A DNA stretch of 64,000 bases from CAWDZK01 sp963807005 (GCA_963807005.1 CAWDZK010000002.1:118874-182873), one strand, 5' to 3'. Positions 24,737 to 33,179 are shown, counted from the stretch's first letter. Program-made: numbers and translations. The notes: generated from the sequence alone by a model not told the origin.

Positions 24737-25418
24737 CGACCCCGGGCCGGTGCCGGGCGGCGGACTGCTGCTGCACGGGTTCGAGCGTCTGGTCCGGCGA
24801 GGCCTCCGAGGCGTCTGGCTGCGCGGCGAGCTGCCCCCCGGCGGATTCGTGTGGGCCGCTCCGCACCAGAGCTGGTGGGACCCCTTCGTCGCTGCCGCAC
24901 TGCTGGCACAGGCGGGCCGGACACCTTCGCTGGTCATGGACCAGGACAACCTGCGCGACTTCACGTTCCTGCGCCGGGTCGGGGTGTTCGGGACCGGCGA
25001 GCTGCGCCAGGGGCTGGCCCACCTTGCCGTCGGGCACGTCGTGATCGTCTTCCCCGAGCGCGAGCTGCTGCCGGCCGGACCGCTGCATCCGCTGGCCGAG
25101 GGGGCCGCCTGGCTCGCTGCCCGGGGCGGGGTACCGCTGGTGGCCGCGGCGGTGCGAGTGGCTGCTCGCGGGCACCAGTCCAGCGAGGCATACGTCGACC
25201 TCAGCCCGGTCCCGAGGCCGCCGGGCCGCTCCCGCGCCGAGGTGGCCGCGGCAACCGACTCGCTCGCCCAGCTGCTGGGTGAGCGGCTGGCGGGCCTCGA
25301 CGCGGCGATCGCCACGACCGACCCGCGCGCACCGTTGCCCGGTTTCACCGAGGTCGTGCACGGCCGACGCAGCACGGACGAGAGACTGCAGCGGTGGGCC
25401 GCGCGCTTCGGACGCTGA
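24708..25418 (+). CDS. PlsC-like acyltransferase of the carotenoid operon (CruD-like)
   Basis: A 236-aa protein with the glycerolipid acyltransferase core. Motif 1 is APHQSWWDPFVAAAL (H-x4-D near residues 50-55), and the phosphate-binding motif appears as VIVFPERELLPAGPLHPLAE near residue 110 (FPE-x-x in place of FPEGTR). In carotenoid clusters such enzymes acylate the sugar of a carotenoid glycoside (CruD in green sulfur bacteria, CrtO in staphylococci). The location between lycopene cyclase and glycosyltransferase genes supports that role, but glycerolipid acylation is not excluded. It overlaps both neighbours. Confidence 0.75.
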   Translation: MDRGDGRGGSDPGPVPGGGLLLHGFERLVRRGLRGVWLRGELPPGGFVWAAPHQSWWDPFVAAALLAQAGRTPSLVMDQDNLRDFTFLRRVGVFGTGELRQGLAHLAVGHVVIVFPERELLPAGPLHPLAEGAAWLAARGGVPLVAAAVRVAARGHQSSEAYVDLSPVPRPPGRSRAEVAAATDSLAQLLGERLAGLDAAIATTDPRAPLPGFTEVVHGRRSTDERLQRWAARFGR

Positions 25419-26479
25419 GAACGGGGGTGCTGGCCTTCCACGGGCTCAAGACGGTCTCGCTGGTCGCGAACTCCGTGGTCTTCCCGCGGCTGCGACGCGG
25501 ACCGACCCACCCGCTGCCGTCGGTCTCCCTGCTCGTGCCGGCCCGGGACGAGGCCGCCAACCTCCGCCGGACCCTGCCGACCTGGCTGGACCAGGCCGTG
25601 ACCGAGATCCTGGTGCTCGACGACGGGTCGTCCGACGGGACCGCCGAGCTCGCGGCCCGCCTGGCGGCGGACGACCCGCGGCTGCGCGTCCTGACCGGGG
25701 CACCGCTGCCCGACGGCTGGCGCGGCAAGACCTGGGCCTGCCACCAGCTGGCGGCCGCGGCGAGCGGCGACCTGCTCGTCTTCTGCGACGCCGACGTGGA
25801 GCTGCATCCGGGCGCGGTGCGCGCCATCGTGGCCGCCGCACGGGAGCAGGGCGCCGACGTCTTCTCCGTGTTCCCCCGCCAGCGCACACGTGGTCTCGGG
25901 GAGCGGCTGCTGGTCCCTCTCATCGACGACGTGCTGCTCGCCTTCCTGCCCTACCGCCTGCTGTCCCTCCCGGTGCCCGAGGCCGCCACCGCCAACGGGC
26001 AGCTGCTGGCGTTCCGGCGCGAGGCCTACGACGCGGTCGGCGGTCACGCCGCCGTGCGCGGCGCCGTCGTCGAGGACGTCCGGCTGGCGTACACCGCACG
26101 CAAGGCAGGGCTGCGTCTCGGCCTTGCGCTCGGCGCCGGCCTGGTGCAGGTCCGCATGTACGAGGGCTACCCCGCCACCGTCCGGGGGCTCGGCAAGTCG
26201 GTGCGCGCCGCTCACGGCGGCTCCCGAGCCCTGATGGGCGTGACCGCCGCTGGGCACCTCGTCTCGTACACGCTGCCGTGGCTGCTCGCGCGCCGGGACC
26301 GCGGCTGGGCGGCGGCAGCCGCAGCCGGCCCCCTGCAGCGGCTCGTCCTCAACGCGGCGACCGGGCGCGGGTCGTACTGGGAGGCGCTGCTGGTTCCCGC
26401 CACCCCGCTGGCCGCGTTGCCCGTGTACGCGGTCGCCCTGCGTCGCCGGCTGACATGGAAGGGTCGCGTGCTCAGGTGA
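25394..26479 (+). CDS. Family 2 glycosyltransferase of the carotenoid operon (CruC-like)
   Basis: A 361-aa GT-A glycosyltransferase. The fold start is VSLLVPARDEAANLRRTLPT (44-63), followed by VLDDGSSDGT (74-83) and the metal/sugar DXD-type motif VFCDADVEL (129-137). A further QLLAFRREAYDAVGGHAAVR and VVEDVRLAYTARKAG give the acceptor-region E-D motif. C-terminal hydrophobic segments suggest membrane association. The architecture matches carotenoid glycosyltransferases such as CruC/CrtQ. The start codon lies inside the acyltransferase gene (25-nt overlap), so the operon is tightly coupled. Confidence 0.82.
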   Translation: MGRALRTLRTGVLAFHGLKTVSLVANSVVFPRLRRGPTHPLPSVSLLVPARDEAANLRRTLPTWLDQAVTEILVLDDGSSDGTAELAARLAADDPRLRVLTGAPLPDGWRGKTWACHQLAAAASGDLLVFCDADVELHPGAVRAIVAAAREQGADVFSVFPRQRTRGLGERLLVPLIDDVLLAFLPYRLLSLPVPEAATANGQLLAFRREAYDAVGGHAAVRGAVVEDVRLAYTARKAGLRLGLALGAGLVQVRMYEGYPATVRGLGKSVRAAHGGSRALMGVTAAGHLVSYTLPWLLARRDRGWAAAAAAGPLQRLVLNAATGRGSYWEALLVPATPLAALPVYAVALRRRLTWKGRVLR

Positions 26480-27621
26480 GCCGGCCGACGCCTGCACGCT
26501 TCCCCGCGCCGCGGCCACAGCCGCTCGTCGGCCATCTCGGCCGGTTCGGGATCGACCCGCTCGCGCTGATCGAGGAGGGCGCCACCCTCGGCAAGGTGTT
26601 CGAGCTGCGGCTCTGGCGGCGGGCGGTCGTCGGGTACAGCCCCGAGTGGAACCGGTTGCTGCTCAAGGACCTCGATACCTTCCGCAGCCACGGCAGTCTC
26701 AGCCAGCGCACGCCCTACCTCGCCGGCGGCGCCGTCCTCACCGACGCCCCCGAGCACCGGCCCCGACGCGCCGCGCTGAACCCCGCCTTCCACGCGCGCG
26801 CGCTCGAGACGCTGCGCGACGACCTTCGTGACGTGGTCGCCGCACGCGTGCCGACGGGCGGCTTCGAGGCGTCGGCCTGGGCCTCCCGGACCGTGCAGGC
26901 GATGCTGCAGCGCGCCTTCTTCGGCACCGGCCGGTCGGTCGACCCAGCACTGCTGGCACGGTTCGTGCACCCGTTGGACCGGCCGATGCCGGCGCCGCTG
27001 CTCCCTCGCCCGCTGCTCTTCCGAGCGATGACCCGGGCCGTCGCCGACGCCGTCGCCGTCGCACCTGCCGGCAGTCTCGCGGCCCACGTCCGCGACTCGG
27101 TCGACCGCGCCGTGGAGGAGGTGCGGGTCTCCTTCGCCGCGGGCTACGACACGACGACCCACACGTTGGCTTGGGCGTTGTGGCACCTGGCCGGTTCCCC
27201 GGGCTGGGCCGACCCCGACCTGCTCCCCCAGGTCGTCGACGAGACCCTGCGGATGTACCCGGTCGGCTGGTTGGGCAGCCGTGAGACGACCCGGGCCGTG
27301 GTGTACGACGGCGTCGAGATCCCGGCGGGGACGCTCGTCTTCTACGCGCCATGGCTCACCCACCACGACCCGGACCTCTGGCCCGACCCGCACCGGTTCG
27401 ACCCCGGTCGGTTCGGCGGGGGCAGCGTCCCTGCGTGGGGGCTGATCCCCTTCGCGGCCGGTGAGCGGACCTGCCTCGGCGCGCACCTGGCCCGGCTGAT
27501 GCTCACCACCGCGCTGGAGCCGTTCTGCGACGGACGCCTGACCGCCGTCCGTGGTCAGCCGGAGGTGCGCACCGGGCTGACCCTGCTGCCGCGGGGTGAG
27601 ATGCACCTGCGCCGCGGCTGA
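26476..27621 (+). CDS. Cytochrome P450, probable carotenoid hydroxylase
   Basis: A 381-aa P450. Diagnostic elements are the I-helix oxygen-activation motif FAAGYDTTTHTLAWAL (A-G-x-D-T-T), the K-helix E-x-x-R in DETLRMYPVG, the PERF-like region PHRFDPGRFGG and the heme-binding loop PFAAGERTCLGAHLA with the cysteine ligand. The short length is similar to CYP175A-type beta-carotene hydroxylases, and the gene ends an operon of lycopene cyclase, acyltransferase and glycosyltransferase genes. Ring or chain hydroxylation before glycosylation is therefore the likely step. The GTG overlaps the preceding stop by 4 nt; an in-frame ATG 21 nt upstream is the alternative. Confidence 0.88.
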   Translation: MSRPTPARFPAPRPQPLVGHLGRFGIDPLALIEEGATLGKVFELRLWRRAVVGYSPEWNRLLLKDLDTFRSHGSLSQRTPYLAGGAVLTDAPEHRPRRAALNPAFHARALETLRDDLRDVVAARVPTGGFEASAWASRTVQAMLQRAFFGTGRSVDPALLARFVHPLDRPMPAPLLPRPLLFRAMTRAVADAVAVAPAGSLAAHVRDSVDRAVEEVRVSFAAGYDTTTHTLAWALWHLAGSPGWADPDLLPQVVDETLRMYPVGWLGSRETTRAVVYDGVEIPAGTLVFYAPWLTHHDPDLWPDPHRFDPGRFGGGSVPAWGLIPFAAGERTCLGAHLARLMLTTALEPFCDGRLTAVRGQPEVRTGLTLLPRGEMHLRRG

Positions 27622-27671
27622 CCCGGCCGCCCCCGGTGCCGGCACGGACGCCCGCGCCGCCGCGGCGGGTG

Positions 27672-28559
27672 TCAGGCCGTGATGTCCTTCGTCCGCAGCC
27701 GGGCCCAGGCGGCGGGCAGGAACACGGCGATGTACGCGAGCTGGGTGAGCACCCCGGTCTGCAGCCCGTCCCAGTGGACCGGCGAGCGCAGCAGGTCGCC
27801 GAAACCCAGCCAGGTGTGGGAGAACAGGTACGGGTGCACGACGCTGATCTGCGGGATGGCGTCGGCGATCTGACTGACGATGGCCAGCACTGCGGTGGCC
27901 GCCATCGCTCCGATCGGCACCTCGGTCAGCGTCGAGACGAACAGCCCGATCGCGCACAGCCCGGCCAGCATCACGGTCACGTACAGCACCACGAGCAGGG
28001 CGCGACCGAGTGCCACCCCGTAGGGGATCGTGCTGCCGGACAGCAGGGTGACGTCGCCGTGAGGGAACAGGGCGAGCCCGACCAGCACCCCCACGAGCGC
28101 CACCGCGGTCGTGCAGAGCAGGGCGAACACCACGCAGCCGACGTACTTCACGAGAAGCAGCCGGGTGCGGGAGACCGGGACCACGAGCAGGTTGCGCAGG
28201 GTGCCGATGTTCGCCTCGCCGGCGATCGCCTCCCCCGACGCCACCGCCACCGCGAGCGGCAGGAAGAACGGCAGCAGGACCGTCAGCGCCGTGAAGGCGA
28301 GGAACAATCCGTTGCCGGTCACCTGGTTGAGGAACGGTGGTCCCTCGCCGTCGCTGGGTGCCGACACCTTCACCGCGACCCCGATGAGGATCGGGAAGCA
28401 GCACAACACCGCCAGCAGGGCGATGTTGCGGCGCCGCCCGAGAACCAGGCGCAGCTCGGACCGGACGAGCCGCAGGTCCGGGCCGCGTCGAGGAGCCGAG
28501 TCGGACACCGACCGGCCTCGGGACGCGACAGGGGGGATCAGCGTGTCACTCGTCGACAT
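27672..28559 (-). CDS. ABC transporter permease (ABC-2 type)
   Basis: A 295-aa protein with about six transmembrane helices. The first follows a basic SELRLVLGRRRNIALLAVL segment; later helices include LAFTALTVLLPFFLPLAVAV and LLVVLYVTVMLAGLCAIGLF. The EAIAGEANIGTLRNLLVVPV loop is typical of ABC-2 permeases that insert into bacitracin/multidrug-type or copper-type (NosY-like) exporters. It overlaps the ATPase gene by 14 nt, so the two form one transporter. The substrate is not deducible. Confidence 0.88.
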   Translation of the reverse strand: MSTSDTLIPPVASRGRSVSDSAPRRGPDLRLVRSELRLVLGRRRNIALLAVLCCFPILIGVAVKVSAPSDGEGPPFLNQVTGNGLFLAFTALTVLLPFFLPLAVAVASGEAIAGEANIGTLRNLLVVPVSRTRLLLVKYVGCVVFALLCTTAVALVGVLVGLALFPHGDVTLLSGSTIPYGVALGRALLVVLYVTVMLAGLCAIGLFVSTLTEVPIGAMAATAVLAIVSQIADAIPQISVVHPYLFSHTWLGFGDLLRSPVHWDGLQTGVLTQLAYIAVFLPAAWARLRTKDITA

Positions 28560-29535
28560 CGAACCCCTCCCCCGTCAGCGCGACGAACAACTCCTCGAGA
28601 TCGGGGCGTTCGACCACGAGCTGCCGGACGTCGATGCCCGCCTGGACGAGAGCCGCCGTGACGCGGTCGCTGGGCACATCCCCCAGCTCGGCCTGCACGC
28701 CGTCCGCCCGGAGCTCGGCCCGACCGGTGCCGAGGCGCGACAGCACCTCCGCTGCCGCCTCGGGCCGGGACGTCTCGACCCGCACCCGGGCACCCGCCGC
28801 CGCCCGCAGCTGCGGCAGCGACCCCTGGAACACCAGCCGGCCGTGGCTCATCACGCCCACGTCGGTGCACACCTGCTCGATCTCGCTGAGCAGGTGGGAG
28901 GACACGAACACCGTCGATCCTTCGGCCGCCACCTCCCGGAGCAGGTTCCGCACCTCGCGGGTGCCCTGCGGGTCCAGACCGTTGGTCGGCTCGTCGAGCA
29001 CGAGCAGGTCCCGGGGCCGGAGCAGCGCCGCCGCGAGCCCGAGGCGTTGCCGCATCCCCAGCGAGTACTTCCGGTACCGCTTGCCCGCGGCAGCCGTGAG
29101 CCCGACCCGCTCCAGCGCCTTGTCCACCCGCGCCCGCGACCCCCGGCCCGACACGGTGCGGTCGCCGGCGTCGAGCCGCAGCAGGTTGTCGCGACCGTTG
29201 AGATAGGGGTGGAACGCCGGACCCTCGACCAGCGCACCGACCCGCGGCAGCACCGCGGCAGCGGCGTGCGGCATCGACCGGCCGAGGACCTCGTGGCTAC
29301 CCGCGGTCGGCATCACCAGGCCGAGCAGCATCCGGATCGTCGTCGTCTTGCCTGAGCCGTTCGGGCCGAGGAACCCGTAGACGGCGCCGCGCGGGACGTC
29401 GAGGTCGACGGCGTCGACCGCCACCTGGCCGCCCGGGAAGCGCTTGGTCAACCCGCGGGTCCGGACAGCCGCACCGCCATCCGAGCCCTCTGGCTGCCCC
29501 GCGGCGCGCTCGGCGCGCTCCGTAGCGACGGTCAC
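28546..29535 (-). CDS. ABC transporter ATP-binding protein
   Basis: A 329-aa ATPase with one nucleotide-binding domain. Walker A is GFLGPNGSGKTTTIRMLLGL, the signature motif is YSLGMRQRLGLAAALLRP, Walker B is LLVLDEPTNGLDPQGTREVR and the switch His is in VFVSSHLLSEIEQ. A C-terminal DrrA/CcmA-like extension of about 80 residues follows. The GTG start overlaps the stop of the upstream LolA-like gene by 4 nt, so the three genes form an operon. Confidence 0.93.
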   Translation of the reverse strand: MTVATERAERAAGQPEGSDGGAAVRTRGLTKRFPGGQVAVDAVDLDVPRGAVYGFLGPNGSGKTTTIRMLLGLVMPTAGSHEVLGRSMPHAAAAVLPRVGALVEGPAFHPYLNGRDNLLRLDAGDRTVSGRGSRARVDKALERVGLTAAAGKRYRKYSLGMRQRLGLAAALLRPRDLLVLDEPTNGLDPQGTREVRNLLREVAAEGSTVFVSSHLLSEIEQVCTDVGVMSHGRLVFQGSLPQLRAAAGARVRVETSRPEAAAEVLSRLGTGRAELRADGVQAELGDVPSDRVTAALVQAGIDVRQLVVERPDLEELFVALTGEGFDVDE

Positions 29536-30654
29536 CCGGCGGCCGCCTGCTCCAGCACGGAGGGCGGGACCGACCCGAGGAAGGTCCGGCCGTCGTCCAG
29601 CACCAGCACCGACACCAGCGCCGTGCGCAGCACCCGTCCGCTGCCGAAAGCCCCCTGTACCGGCGTCATCGCCTGGGTGAGGGCCGACAGGGGGTCAGCC
29701 GTGGAGGCCGGCGTGTCGCCGGAGCCTCCGGACGCGGGACTCGCAGCGGCAGCCGGCAGCTCGAGAACGGCCGTCCAGCCGGTGCCGATCACCCTCGGTG
29801 CGGGACCGCGCGTGGTCGTCTGCCGGCGACCCAGCGGACTTCCGGTTGCCGCCGGGTCCGGCGAGCTCGCTGACCCGCGCGCCCTCGGGTGGCGAGAACC
29901 GGAACACCCCGGCCGAGGGCTTGCCGAACGACACGGACGTGAACGCCGTCTCGAACGCCGGTCCGCCCGTGCTCCCGGCGGCGTGCACCTGGACGCGCAG
30001 CGGGACGCCGGTCGCGCTGTCCACGGCGATCCGCACGTCACCGACCAGGGAGCGGGTGTCGCGCGGCCGCAGCACCAGCTCGTACGCCGGTCGGCCGGCC
30101 AGCGACACGGTCCCGTCCACCGTGACCTCGGTGGTCGGGTCGATCGCGGCAAGCGCCCGGAGGGCCGCCTGCTGCGGGGTCAGCGACTCCGCAGCGGCTC
30201 CGGCTCCTGCGCCGTCGGCACGGTGCGCCGGCAGGGTCGCGTGCTGGACGGTGTTGGCGCCGCTGGTCCACAGCCACACGTCCCGCCCGTTGCGGACCAG
30301 GTCCGTCTCGGCGAGGTCCCCGAGAACGGCGACCCGCGCCTTGCTGGCGCCGTCGTACCAGACGCGCGCTGTGTGGGAACCCGACAGCAGGGACGTCAGC
30401 GTGATGGAGGTCCCGCCGGTCTGCGGGAGAGCCGGCAGACCGAGCCGGGCGGTCTGGACCACCGTGCCCGACAGCGGCGTGCCGGTGGCTCTCGACACGT
30501 CGACCAGCAGCTGGGCCGCCGAGCGCGGTGGGAGGGACGGCGTCGCGCTGGCGACCTTGGGGATGGTCAGGGCCACGGCCACGACGGCGGCGACAGCGAC
30601 GGGCAGGGCCCACGCCAGCCGGGGCCGGCGCGTCAGGAGCGGGTTGCGAGGCAC
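29532..30654 (-). CDS. LolA/MucB-like exported protein, apparent frameshift
   Basis: An anchored extracytoplasmic protein of about 370 aa. The N-terminus has a membrane segment (LAWALPVAVAAVVAVALTIP), followed by a LolA/MucB-type beta-rich fold: VSRATGTPLSGTVVQTARLG, SHTARVWYDGASKARVAVLG, DVWLWTSGANTVQHA, and RPAYELVLRPRDTRSLVGDV. The frame changes at about 29839-29842, and the end (RVIGTGWTAVLELP... up to VPPSVLEQAAAG) is in another frame. The rejoined gene ends in a 4-nt overlap with the ABC ATPase gene, which supports it being one intact gene. These proteins carry or sense lipids and sit with ABC transporters or sigma regulators. Confidence 0.78.
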
Positions 30655-30717
30655 GTCACCAGCATGCCTCGTGATCCTGTGCGCCGCCTGAGCCCCGCCG
30701 GTCTGCCTCCGGGTGCG

Positions 30718-30999
30718 TCAGCGTCCGGCTTCGTGCAGCCGCCCGCTGGAGGCGTCTCGCGCCGAAGCCGTGGCGGGCGTCGAGTGATCGGCTGCGTCGT
30801 TCTCGGGCAGCGCCACCTCAGCAACCTTCTCCGCGGCCGCCTTGGCTCCGTGGCCGAGCAGCGCCAGCACCATCAGCACGACGCCGACGCAGACCGCGAG
30901 GCCGAGCAGCCCTACGGTGCCGAAGAACAGCCAGCCCAGCCCGTCCGGGAGGCCGAGCACGCCGTTGTCGTTCAGGTCCAGGATGTTGAGAGCAACCAT
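30718..30999 (-). CDS. Small membrane protein of unknown function
   Basis: A 93-aa protein starting MVALNILDLNDNGVLGLPDG. Residues 22-48 form one transmembrane helix (WLFFGTVGLLGLAVCVGVVL and on) and the C-terminal 45 residues are a charged, Ala/Glu-rich cytoplasmic tail. No family is recognised. The ATG has a GGAAGG ribosome-binding site. It follows the gene at 31022-31426 by 22 nt, so both are likely cotranscribed. Confidence 0.62.
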   Translation of the reverse strand: MVALNILDLNDNGVLGLPDGLGWLFFGTVGLLGLAVCVGVVLMVLALLGHGAKAAAEKVAEVALPENDAADHSTPATASARDASSGRLHEAGR

Positions 31000-31021
31000 G
31001 CTCTCGACCTTCCCCAGGGCG

Positions 31022-31426
31022 TCATGCGGGCCGGTGACGACGGCTTTGCGGTCTCGTGACGGCGCGCAGCCGCGCCGCCCAGGGCTCGGCTCCCGGCCGC
31101 GCCGGCACGTCTGCCGCATCCTCGGCGACGATCGGCTCGAGCGGAGTGCCCAGATCGTCCCAGAACCATCCTGTGCCGTACGCGCTCTGCGCGGCCTGCT
31201 CGCTGCGGCGCTGCTGACGGTCCCACCAGCCGGCGCCCACCACCACCAGGAGGACGCCGACCGCAGCGAGCTGGACGGCAGGGGTCGTCACCAGCCATCG
31301 CACGGCCGCAGCGGCCAGCGCGCCGGCGTCGTCGACATCCGCGAACCGCAGCCGGTCACCGACCGTGAGGCTGCTCCGGGACGGCACGGCGCCGGTCGCG
31401 ACGACCAGCACGGCCCCTGCGCTCAT
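31022..31426 (-). CDS. Predicted membrane protein of unknown function
   Basis: A 134-aa protein with two hydrophobic segments: one near the N-terminus (MSAGAVLVVATGAV) and one at about residues 50-72 (VQLAAVGVLLVVVGAGWWDR). The C-terminal half is soluble, with an acidic stretch around GTGWFWDDLGTPLEPIVAED. I do not recognise the family. It is divergent from the STAS gene at 31604 across a 177-bp region and precedes the small membrane protein gene. Confidence 0.6.
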   Translation of the reverse strand: MSAGAVLVVATGAVPSRSSLTVGDRLRFADVDDAGALAAAAVRWLVTTPAVQLAAVGVLLVVVGAGWWDRQQRRSEQAAQSAYGTGWFWDDLGTPLEPIVAEDAADVPARPGAEPWAARLRAVTRPQSRRHRPA

Positions 31427-31603
31427 GGGCGCTACCTGTCCCGGCACGCGACCGCGACACCCTCCGCGAGGAGTCGTCACGAGACCGCAAAGAAGCGGGC
31501 AGGTCGGCCGCAATGTCGCCGTTCCATCGTCGTGTCGTCCCTGACCGGCAGGCAGGCCATCAGGCGGACCATCGGCCAGAGACGCGGCGGGAGGGCACAG
31601 GGC

Positions 31604-31951
31604 ATGACACTCATGACGGTGACCGGTCAGCAACCGGCATGCACGATCGTCAGTCTGGACGACCGGGCCAGGACGGTGGTCCCGGCCGCCCAGCTCGGAG
31701 CCGACCTGTGCGCCCTGCTGACCGAGGGCACGCGCACGGTGGTCGTCGACGTCACCGGACTTCAGACCCTGTCTGCCGACGTCGTCAGCGCCCTTCTGGG
31801 GGCCCGGCGGGAGGCGACGGCGAGGGGGGCCCGCATCGTGCTGCGGGCCCAGGACGCCCGCAGCCGCGGCCTGCTGCAGCGCTGCGCCCTGGACGGGCTG
31901 TTCACCGTCGTCCGGGACGCCGCACCCGACTCGCTCTGGCGGCACGGGTGA
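31604..31951 (+). CDS. STAS-domain protein with atypical phosphoacceptor region
   Basis: A 115-aa single STAS domain: VVVDVTGLQTLSADVVSALL is the beta-strand plus alpha-1 block. In classical anti-anti-sigma factors this block reads D-S-S-G-L, with the second Ser phosphorylated. Here the aligned residues are S-A-D-V, so the phosphoacceptor is replaced by Asp, a possible phosphomimetic. The remaining helix is ATARGARIVLRAQDARSRGL. A GGAGGG ribosome-binding site precedes the ATG at 31604. The next gene starts inside its stop (GTGA overlap). Confidence 0.75.
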   Translation: MTLMTVTGQQPACTIVSLDDRARTVVPAAQLGADLCALLTEGTRTVVVDVTGLQTLSADVVSALLGARREATARGARIVLRAQDARSRGLLQRCALDGLFTVVRDAAPDSLWRHG

Positions 31952-32463
31952 CCGCCCACTCCGTGCTGTCGCAGCCCACGGCCGCGACGGCGGCCGACTG
32001 CTGGCAGGTGGAGACGCTGGGCCGGCAGCCGGGACTCACCCGCGTCAGCCGCGCCGGGGACGACGTCCAGGTCCGTGTGGGTGACCAGGTCAACCGTCCG
32101 GACAGGCTGGCCGACGCCGACGGCGGGCCGGTGCCCGCCTTGCGGAGCCTGCTCTCCGCGCGCCTTTCCCCGGCCGGCGTCGCGCACGTCACCGCGCGCT
32201 GCGCCCCGCCGGCGATGCTGCTCACGGGGAACGAGGTTCGTCTGGTTCCCGGCGACGGCAGCACGTACGGGGCCGCTCCGATGCGGCCCGGCGACCTGCT
32301 GGTCCTGCGGTCCGCTGCACTGCTGGACGCCGAGCCGCAGGTGCTGGTCGACCTGCTCACCGACGCGGAGTCGGCCCGGCGCCTGGACCTCCCGGAGCTG
32401 GCCCGGCGGCTGCTGGCCGGATCCGTCACCGGAGCCGTTGCCGTCGTTCGCTTCACCGTCTGA
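31948..32463 (+). CDS. Degenerate SpoIIE/PP2C-like protein
   Basis: A 171-aa protein coupled to the STAS gene. Its C-terminal half follows the order of a PP2C/SpoIIE C-terminus: MLLTGNEVRLVPGDGSTYGA, then PMRPGDLLVLRSAALLDAEP (where active members have G-D-L-L-L-x-Y-T-D-G) and LARRLLAGSVTGAVAVVRFT. The T-D-G and D-D metal-binding residues are missing (RSAALLDAE; SVTGA in place of DD). It is therefore probably an inactive, regulatory phosphatase-like partner of the STAS protein. This assignment is weak and rests on the pattern and the neighbour. The GerMN gene converges with it. Confidence 0.5.
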   Translation: MTAHSVLSQPTAATAADCWQVETLGRQPGLTRVSRAGDDVQVRVGDQVNRPDRLADADGGPVPALRSLLSARLSPAGVAHVTARCAPPAMLLTGNEVRLVPGDGSTYGAAPMRPGDLLVLRSAALLDAEPQVLVDLLTDAESARRLDLPELARRLLAGSVTGAVAVVRFTV

Positions 32464-32476
32464 ACCGGCTGGCGGG

Positions 32477-33179
32477 TCAGGGTCCAGGGGGTCGGCGTCG
32501 GCGTCGGCGTCGGCGCCGGAGCGGTGCTGGCCTTGGCGGCGGACAGGCTGCCCGGCGCGAGCAGGCTCGCGTAGTCCGAGGCCACCAGCGGCTCGGAGGT
32601 CTGCTCGCCGTCCGGCAGCGGCGCCTCGAGCGGTTGGCCGTCCCGGACGAGCAGCACCCGTTCCACTCCCTGCACGGACGTCGCGGTGAGGACCACCTGA
32701 CCGACGGCCAGGGGCAGCCGGTCCGCCGTCGGGGCGCCCACCGGCACCTGGACGTCGACCAGGGCCGTGCCGGCCACCACGTCGAGGATCCTGAGCGCGA
32801 CCCCGGGACCGAGAGCGCTGCTCAATCCGGCCGCCCGCTGGGCTTCGGTCGGCCCGGCCGCGAGCGCCGCGAGCACGCTGTCCTCGACCTGGAGCGCCGT
32901 GCCGGTCACCACCTCGATCGGCTCGGCCCGGAGCAGGCCCTCCGCGTCGACGAGGTATACCTGCGGGAGGCTGACCGCCTCACCCGGCAGAGCGGTGGTG
33001 GACGCCGAGGCGGTCGGCGAGGGGTCGAGCAGACGGTAGGGGACCTCGTCGTCCGCGACCGCGCGGGTGGTGCCGGCGCCGGGCACCCCGCAGCCGGAGA
33101 CCAGCAGCACGGCCAGCAGCGCGAGCAGCGCAGCCATGGCCCGGCGGGCGGCTGGGCCTGGTCGGCGTGGTCGGGTCAT
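32477..33179 (-). CDS. GerMN-domain lipoprotein (LpqB N-terminal-like), probable indel at 3' end
   Basis: An exported lipoprotein. A lipobox LLVSGC lies near residue 30 after a basic N-terminus and a leucine/alanine-rich signal helix. The single domain is GerMN-like: SLPQVYLVDAEGLLRAEPIE, VEDSVLAALAAGPTEAQRAA, LSSALGPGVALRILDVVAGT and VQGVERVLLVRDGQPLEAPL. The tail is an (AP)/(TP) repeat encoded by four GTCGGC units. The open frame runs on to 31902, antisense to the STAS-linked genes, with shadow-like composition. Shortening the CCCCC tract at 32487-32491 by one C ends the gene at 32477, 13 nt from the convergent stop, which I take as the real end. The ATG overlaps the kinase stop (ATGA), giving an operon like mtrA-mtrB-lpqB. 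Confidence 0.72.
32491..32514. repeat. Tandem hexamer (gtcggc)4
   Basis: Four copies of a 6-bp unit encode the Thr-Pro repeats at the C-terminal tail of the GerMN lipoprotein, next to a five-base homopolymer. Confidence 0.85.

Noticed and set aside
31902..32476. Antisense tail of the GerMN lipoprotein as coding sequence
   Set aside because: Composition is Ser/Arg-rich and shadow-like, and one base change in a homopolymer gives a normal stop. Kept as a finding, not as a gene part.
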